From positions 1-64,000 of the forward strand of contig CAZOPF010000010.1 of assembly GCA_964581605.1 (NCBI GenBank): a stretch of 64,000 nt of DNA. The letters run 5' to 3'. This DNA comes from CAADGU01 sp964581605 (GTDB lineage: Bacteria; Chloroflexota; Anaerolineae; Promineifilales; Promineifilaceae). Both the position numbers and the translations under genes were made by a program. Below are positions 59,607 to 64,000 of the stretch, piece by piece. The notes under the pieces are model-generated. The model saw nothing but the letters and a program-made list of their open reading frames with translations. It did not search any database and was not told the origin of the DNA. Every line of letters begins with the position of its first letter. Positions within the stretch are counted from its first letter, which is position 1.

Positions 59607-62600
59607 TTGATTCGACGTGCGATCATTGTAGGGATTGTGGGGGGAATTATCCTCAGTTTGGCGGGGCTGTACCCGATTGCGGGTTTGCTGGCGCCGTTGT
59701 GGTTGGAGGGGTGGGCGCGGCCGTTCCCCGATGACCTGATACATGGTATTTTGCTGATGGCGTCGGCGGCGCTGGCGGTGCCGACTTTTTTGCTCATTGG
59801 GTTTGTGGCCGCACGGCCGTCACGCGGGTGGCGCGAAGGGGCGAAGGCGGGCATGGTGGCCGGTCTGGCCGCCGCCGGTTTGTGTTATTTCACCATTATT
59901 TTGCCGGTCAACACCCTGGTGGCGTATGGCACGGTGGGCGCCGTCATGGATGTGCTGGTGGATTCTTTTATGCCGCCGTCCCATGTGCTGCGCAATTACG
60001 TCATCTCGTTTGAGAATGCTGCCTTTCAGGGGGAGATTGTGCTGGTGGCAGCCGCCTGTTTTTGGGGGGCGCAGGGAGCCTGGGTAGGCTGGCGGCGGCG
60101 CAAAGAACCACGTCCGGCACGGCCGTCCCTCTTTGCCCTCGTGCAACAGGGCGAACACCCCAAACGATACTTTGCCGGGGACGAGACGGCCGTGTGGACG
60201 GGCATTCTCGTCGGGCTGGTGGTGGCGGTGTTAACGGCCGTCACCATGTCCGGCTGGTCATATCTGGTCTATTCCGACTGGCCGGAACTGATGAGCGCCT
60301 TGCAAGAAAGCCACAGCGGTATTATCGCGTCCGGCTCGTTGGGGGGCGTGGCCGGGCTGCTCTCGCCGCTGTTGGGTGTCGCTTTTATCGCTTTCGGTGC
60401 GGTAGTCATTGCCCTGATCAAAAATCCACCCAACTGGTTCCGGGCGCGCTTTGGGGGCGTGGTGGTGGCCGGGATTGCCATTTCATTGGCCGTTCATGCA
60501 GTGGCCTTGCGGTTATTCTATTTTAATTTGGGACTCTCGCCGTTTTGGATACTGCGCGAACGCGCCCATGCCGTTGATCCGCAAACCCTGGCGGATATTG
60601 CCAGCTTTATGGATGCGATTGAAATGGGATTTAGCGACCCGGCCTTTGTCCTGGGTGCGGTGTTAACCATTCCCTGGGTGGTGTTGCTGTCGGCGCTGCT
60701 GGTGGGGGTGATTGTGGGCGGTTTGCAGGCCATCCTCTATGTGCCCCTCCTCTCCATGATTCGCAAACGGCCGGTGGACAAAGGCATCCTGGTGCAACGC
60801 CACCTGAAAAATGACCCCCACGATATTTTGCCCGATGTGTACCTGCTCTTTTCGCAGGATGAACAGGCGTATGATGTGCTGGCGCAGATGGCGGCCTGCA
60901 CCTGGAAGCGGCTGCCAGACGTATCCCGCTTTGCCGCCACTTACCACACATTGGGCACGAGCAAAAAGGAGGAGGAGTACGCGGCCACCATTGCCGACCT
61001 GAGTCAGACGTTGACGGCCAACCGGCAGTGGCGCTGGGCGCTCGATTTTGCTGGGGCGTACCAGACGCTGCATCAGGTGATGAGCGCCCGCTCGTTGGAG
61101 CAGATTCTCAAAATTGAGCCGCCGCCGGAGCAGCATACCTCCTCGCTGCCGCCGCTGGTGGTGAAAAGCCAGCAGCGCATCGGCCGCATTGTGCTGGAAT
61201 TGAAAAAGGTGGAGCGCACCGATGATTTACCCACCAAGTTGATCTTCCTGGAAAACGCGCTGGCGGCCATTCACGAGGCGCAGACGTTTGTGGAGAAGGA
61301 GTTTGCCGACCCGGATTGTTGGCCGACGCCGCTGCCGCAAACCAGCGCGTTGCGGGTATCGCTGAAACATTGGGAGGAAACAGTGTTGACGGCCGTGAAA
61401 CGGCTGAAAGGGCGCGCCGACATCCTGGCCAGCCTCAAGCTCAATCACACCACCTACTTGCCGGAACTGCCGCTGCCGGTGTCCGTGCGCAACCAGGGCT
61501 TAAACGTGGCCCAACAGGTGCGCGTGAAGCTGCTGCCCGGCGATGATTACGATTTGCTGGGTGTGAAGAGTGAAGGGTTTGTGGAAATTTTGCCGCCGGG
61601 CGAAGAAAAGATGCTCAATTTGCTCATCATGCCCCGCGAGGGATTGCCGCGGGCGCGGGTGGCCTGGGAAGTGGTTTTTGATGACGCCGTAGATGACCAG
61701 CGCCGGGTGACGTTTGGCGATAAGGTGGAGTTTGTGGAATCGGAACGGCCGTTTACCCGCGTCTTTCCCATTCCCTACGTTACCGGTACGCCGCTGAAAA
61801 CGGATGATGTGTTTGTGGGGCGGGACGATGTGTTTGGTTTTGTGCAGGAGATGTTGGTGGGGGCGCATCAGAACAATGTGGTCATTTTGCACGGGCAGCG
61901 GCGCACCGGCAAGACCTCCGTTTTGTACCGGCTGCCTCACTTGCTGGCAGACACCCATTACGCCGTGCTGATTGATATGCAGGGCAAACCGGCGCGGGGG
62001 GAAGCGGAATTTTTGTATGCCATTGCCGACGATATTGTTTTTACGCTGGAAGAGAAGGGGATCAATGCCGAACTGCCACCGCGTTCAGAATTTGAAGAAA
62101 ACCCCGAATTTTTCTTCAGTTCCCGTTTTTTGCGCGGCTTAAAACCGCATCTCAACGGCAAAAATCTGCTGCTGATGTTTGATGAGTTTGAAGAGTTGCA
62201 GCGGCGAGTGGAAGACGGCCGTTTGCACCCCGAAATCTTTCACTTTTTGCGCAACCTGATGCAGCATGACAGCCAGGTGGACTTCGTTTTTGCCGGGACG
62301 CACAAACTGGAAGAGTTGGGCGCGGAATACTGGTCGGCGCTGTTTAACATTGCCGCTTACCGGCCGATTACTTTTTTACGGCCGTTAGAGATGCGCCGCC
62401 TGATTTTGGAGCCGATCAAGCAGTACAACACCGAGTATGACCCGCTGGCGGTGGAGCGCATTATCAACGTCACTGCCGGGCATCCGTACTTTGCCCAACT
62501 GCTGCTGCACGAGATGATGGTTTATCACAATGAGATGAAGGCGTCTTACCTGACGGCCGTAGACGTTGACCAGGTCATTGAGCGCATCATTGGCCGGGGG

Positions 62601-62882
62601 GAGGCCCATTTTCGCTATATTTGGGATGAGTCCAGCGAGGAGGAGCGGCAGGTGTTACAGGGCATGGCCGAATTGCTGGTCAGCGCCGAGGGGGTGACGG
62701 CCAAAGATTGTCGCGCTTTCCTCACCGACCGGGGTTTTGAATCATCTGACCGTTGGAAGGCGGCGCTCACCAGCCTGGAAAACCGGGACATCCTCTTCCG
62801 CAACGACGCCAAAAGCCCGCTCTACCGCTTTACGGTGGAGTTGGTGCGGTTATGGGTGATGCGGGCACGGCCGTCGTTGTAA
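59607..62882 (+). CDS. Multi-pass membrane protein with C-terminal ORC/AAA-type ATPase
   Basis: A 1091-residue protein starting at TTG (GAGG 6 bases upstream). About seven hydrophobic segments occupy residues 1-400 (VGIVGGIILSLAGLYPIAGLL, ILVGLVVAVLTAVTM and others). A helical region follows, then a beta-rich part (LPLPVSVRNQGLNVAQQVRV), and from about 745 an ATPase: VFVGRDDVFGFVQEML, P-loop GQRRTGKTS (near 766), Walker B LLLMFDEFEE and a C-terminal winged helix (AHFRYIWDESSEEERQVLQG). The ATPase part is related to the N-terminal half of the kinase at 56230. Role unknown; a membrane-tethered signalling NTPase is plausible. Confidence 0.88.
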   Translation: MIRRAIIVGIVGGIILSLAGLYPIAGLLAPLWLEGWARPFPDDLIHGILLMASAALAVPTFLLIGFVAARPSRGWREGAKAGMVAGLAAAGLCYFTIILPVNTLVAYGTVGAVMDVLVDSFMPPSHVLRNYVISFENAAFQGEIVLVAAACFWGAQGAWVGWRRRKEPRPARPSLFALVQQGEHPKRYFAGDETAVWTGILVGLVVAVLTAVTMSGWSYLVYSDWPELMSALQESHSGIIASGSLGGVAGLLSPLLGVAFIAFGAVVIALIKNPPNWFRARFGGVVVAGIAISLAVHAVALRLFYFNLGLSPFWILRERAHAVDPQTLADIASFMDAIEMGFSDPAFVLGAVLTIPWVVLLSALLVGVIVGGLQAILYVPLLSMIRKRPVDKGILVQRHLKNDPHDILPDVYLLFSQDEQAYDVLAQMAACTWKRLPDVSRFAATYHTLGTSKKEEEYAATIADLSQTLTANRQWRWALDFAGAYQTLHQVMSARSLEQILKIEPPPEQHTSSLPPLVVKSQQRIGRIVLELKKVERTDDLPTKLIFLENALAAIHEAQTFVEKEFADPDCWPTPLPQTSALRVSLKHWEETVLTAVKRLKGRADILASLKLNHTTYLPELPLPVSVRNQGLNVAQQVRVKLLPGDDYDLLGVKSEGFVEILPPGEEKMLNLLIMPREGLPRARVAWEVVFDDAVDDQRRVTFGDKVEFVESERPFTRVFPIPYVTGTPLKTDDVFVGRDDVFGFVQEMLVGAHQNNVVILHGQRRTGKTSVLYRLPHLLADTHYAVLIDMQGKPARGEAEFLYAIADDIVFTLEEKGINAELPPRSEFEENPEFFFSSRFLRGLKPHLNGKNLLLMFDEFEELQRRVEDGRLHPEIFHFLRNLMQHDSQVDFVFAGTHKLEELGAEYWSALFNIAAYRPITFLRPLEMRRLILEPIKQYNTEYDPLAVERIINVTAGHPYFAQLLLHEMMVYHNEMKASYLTAVDVDQVIERIIGRGEAHFRYIWDESSEEERQVLQGMAELLVSAEGVTAKDCRAFLTDRGFESSDRWKAALTSLENRDILFRNDAKSPLYRFTVELVRLWVMRARPSL

Positions 62883-62996
62883 AGAATGAACCCCAGATGA
62901 TACGGATTAGACGGATGTTCCTGGATTTACAAGTGAATTGATGAACATCCGGGCAAATTGTAGGGGTGAGACGGTTGGGAAAGGGGTAGATTCAGT

Positions 62997-63138
62997 ATGA
63001 TGAGTGGATGGCAAAGTTGGGCAAGCACAAAACGAAGAAAAGTCATGGCTGTCTATCAATAAACTGGCGAATGTGGACACGGCCGTATTGTGCGAACGGG
63101 TGGCCCAATTGGTGGCGCATATGCAGCAGATGAATTGA
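62997..63138 (+). pseudogene. DUF1801-family gene relic
   Basis: EWMAKLGKHKTKKSHGCLSI in one frame and LSINKLANVDTAVLCERVAQ plus LVAHMQQMN in another together resemble the C-terminal half of a DUF1801 (YdhG-like) protein, broken by a frameshift around 63050-63060 and lacking its first half. It contains an ACGGCCGT read as T-A-V, so it is an old resident. The rest of the 331-base gap (62883-63213) has a GACGGATG-type repeat fragment near 62900-62960 and the GAGATTG array. Confidence 0.6.
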
Positions 63139-63140
63139 AG

Positions 63141-63198
63141 CTAGAGATTGGAGATTAGAGATTAGAGATGGAATGACCTCCCATCCCTAATCTCCACT
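63141..63198. repeat. Heptamer array GAGATTG/GAGATTA with inverted arm
   Basis: TAGAGAT, TGGAGAT, TAGAGAT, TAGAGAT are followed by CCCTAATCTCCACTAA, an inverted arm. It separates the DUF1801 relic from the end of the IPT/TIG gene. Confidence 0.75.
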
Positions 63199-63213
63199 AA
63201 CTCCTATTCGTGC

Positions 63214-64000
63214 TTATTTAATTGTTGTTGGCAGGAAGATGGCATAGGGGAAAATGATAAACGTTGCCGGGTTGGATGTGCCCCCGCCCGGTGTGGGGTT
63301 CACGGCCGTAACCGAACCTGACCCGCCAAACGCCACATCAAAACTATTGAGCGTCACCAGCAGCGTGGTCTCATTCACAAACTGCGTCGGCCGGTTTTGC
63401 CCATTCCACTGTGCCTGTATGCCCAGCATAAAGTTTTGCCCGCTCACCTGAATAACCAGGGGATCGCTGGCCGCCCCCCGCGCAAATGTGTGATAGGGGT
63501 CAAGGCTGGTGATGGTGGGCACAGGGTTTTGCCCCGGCGCGGCTACATCAAAGGTGACGGCATTAGACGTGCCACCACCAGGGCCGGGATTAACCACCGT
63601 CACGGCCGCTGCGCCTGGCGTCAGCAAATCTCCGGCCGGTATTGAAGCCCGCACCTCGCCACTGTTCACAAACGTCGTCGTCCGGTTTTCGCCGTTCCAT
63701 TGCACCGTCGCCCCACTGACAAAGTTCGTGCCATAGAGCGTCAGCGTAAACGCAGGATCACCGGCCGGCGCGCCACCTGGTTGCAGGTAATCAATGGAGG
63801 GGATGGGGTTCTGGTTGGGGGCGGTGACGGTGAAGGTCAGGTCATTCACCGAGAGGCCGCCACCAGGAGACGGGTTCATAGCCGTAATGGAACGTGTGCC
63901 CGCGCTAACCAGATCCGCTGCCAGCAGTTCTACCTCAATCTCATGGGGGCTGATGTATTCGGTGCTTCGGGCCACGCCATTCATTTGCCCCATCACGCCG
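63214..64000 (-). CDS. Secreted IPT/TIG-repeat protein (5' end outside window)
   Basis: At least 262 residues, open at the window edge. Three IPT/TIG (Ig-like) repeats are visible, each with 'P.I..L.P......F.L...G.NF..G...QWNG.NR.T.FV', then 'L.....AVTVVNP.PGGGTSN..TF.V'. Such repeats are found in surface and adhesion proteins. The protein ends PYAIFLPTTIK, another example of the Y/F-x-P-...-K tail of this genome. Likely continues upstream with a signal peptide and more repeats. Confidence 0.85.
   Translation of the reverse strand, partial: GVMGQMNGVARSTEYISPHEIEVELLAADLVSAGTRSITAMNPSPGGGLSVNDLTFTVTAPNQNPIPSIDYLQPGGAPAGDPAFTLTLYGTNFVSGATVQWNGENRTTTFVNSGEVRASIPAGDLLTPGAAAVTVVNPGPGGGTSNAVTFDVAAPGQNPVPTITSLDPYHTFARGAASDPLVIQVSGQNFMLGIQAQWNGQNRPTQFVNETTLLVTLNSFDVAFGGSGSVTAVNPTPGGGTSNPATFIIFPYAIFLPTTIK

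Noticed and set aside
1..64000. tRNA, rRNA or other stable RNA genes
   Set aside because: I looked for cloverleaf-like and rRNA segments in all gaps and found none; a covariance-model scan would be needed to be certain.

Overview
The window looks like draft (scaffolded) sequence from an uncultured Chloroflexota bacterium, most like Anaerolineae/Ardenticatenia-type lineages. This is inferred from gene content: CHAT proteases, TolB-like propellers, zinc-ribbon membrane proteins, and secreted proteins ending in a Y/F-x-P-...-K tail. Base composition is moderately GC-rich by eye. Four runs of exactly 100 N (32416-32515, 46614-46713, 47812-47911, 53806-53905) are assembly joins of unknown true size. 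I see no rRNA, tRNA or CRISPR array.

Layout. 1-9.3 kb is housekeeping: a dnaX-ybaB-recR operon, a sugar-nucleotide epimerase, the t6A genes tsaE-tsaB with rimI, a phosphoesterase, a nucleotidyltransferase and transaldolase. 9.3-11.6 kb holds pepF with a coupled acetyltransferase. 11.8-27.2 kb is the most unusual block: about a dozen co-directional minus-strand genes, eight of them carrying one to four CxxC...CxxC zinc ribbons fused to very different partners (TolB propeller plus peptidoglycan-binding domain, FHA plus ABC transporter, beta-helix, lipoprotein, small membrane proteins), together with a HerA-type ATPase. A TumE-type toxin-antitoxin pair sits inside it on the opposite strand.

27.5-36.1 kb carries two ECF sigma factor / CHAT protease modules. 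One is sigma, companion and TPR-CHAT. The other is sigma, zinc-finger protein and anti-sigma-like protein, facing a membrane CHAT protein. 36.3-40.1 kb has an IS3 relic, a histidine kinase and two response regulators. 40-44.5 kb is one large secreted nuclease. 44.6-50.4 kb is a histidine operon (hisG-hisD ... hisC-hisB-hisH) interrupted by a GNAT gene and a YefM-YoeB module whose operator is readable. hisG has a structured leader with a small His-containing ORF and an intrinsic terminator. 50.4-56.1 kb encodes secreted proteins, a phosphoesterase and a small basic protein. 56.2-62.9 kb has an AAA-kinase fusion and a related membrane AAA protein flanking a frameshifted DUF6883 gene, a DUF4926 gene and a HicB-like/VapC pair. 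The window ends inside a secreted IPT/TIG-repeat protein.

Two genome-scale signals overlie everything. The palindrome ACGGCCGT occurs about 145 times by hand count, in all reading frames, and is largely missing from the toxin-antitoxin modules. Nearly every other intergenic gap also holds a short tandem array with a 7- or 8-bp period, one of which has entered the hisH coding frame. Both recall HIP1 and STRR repeats of cyanobacteria.
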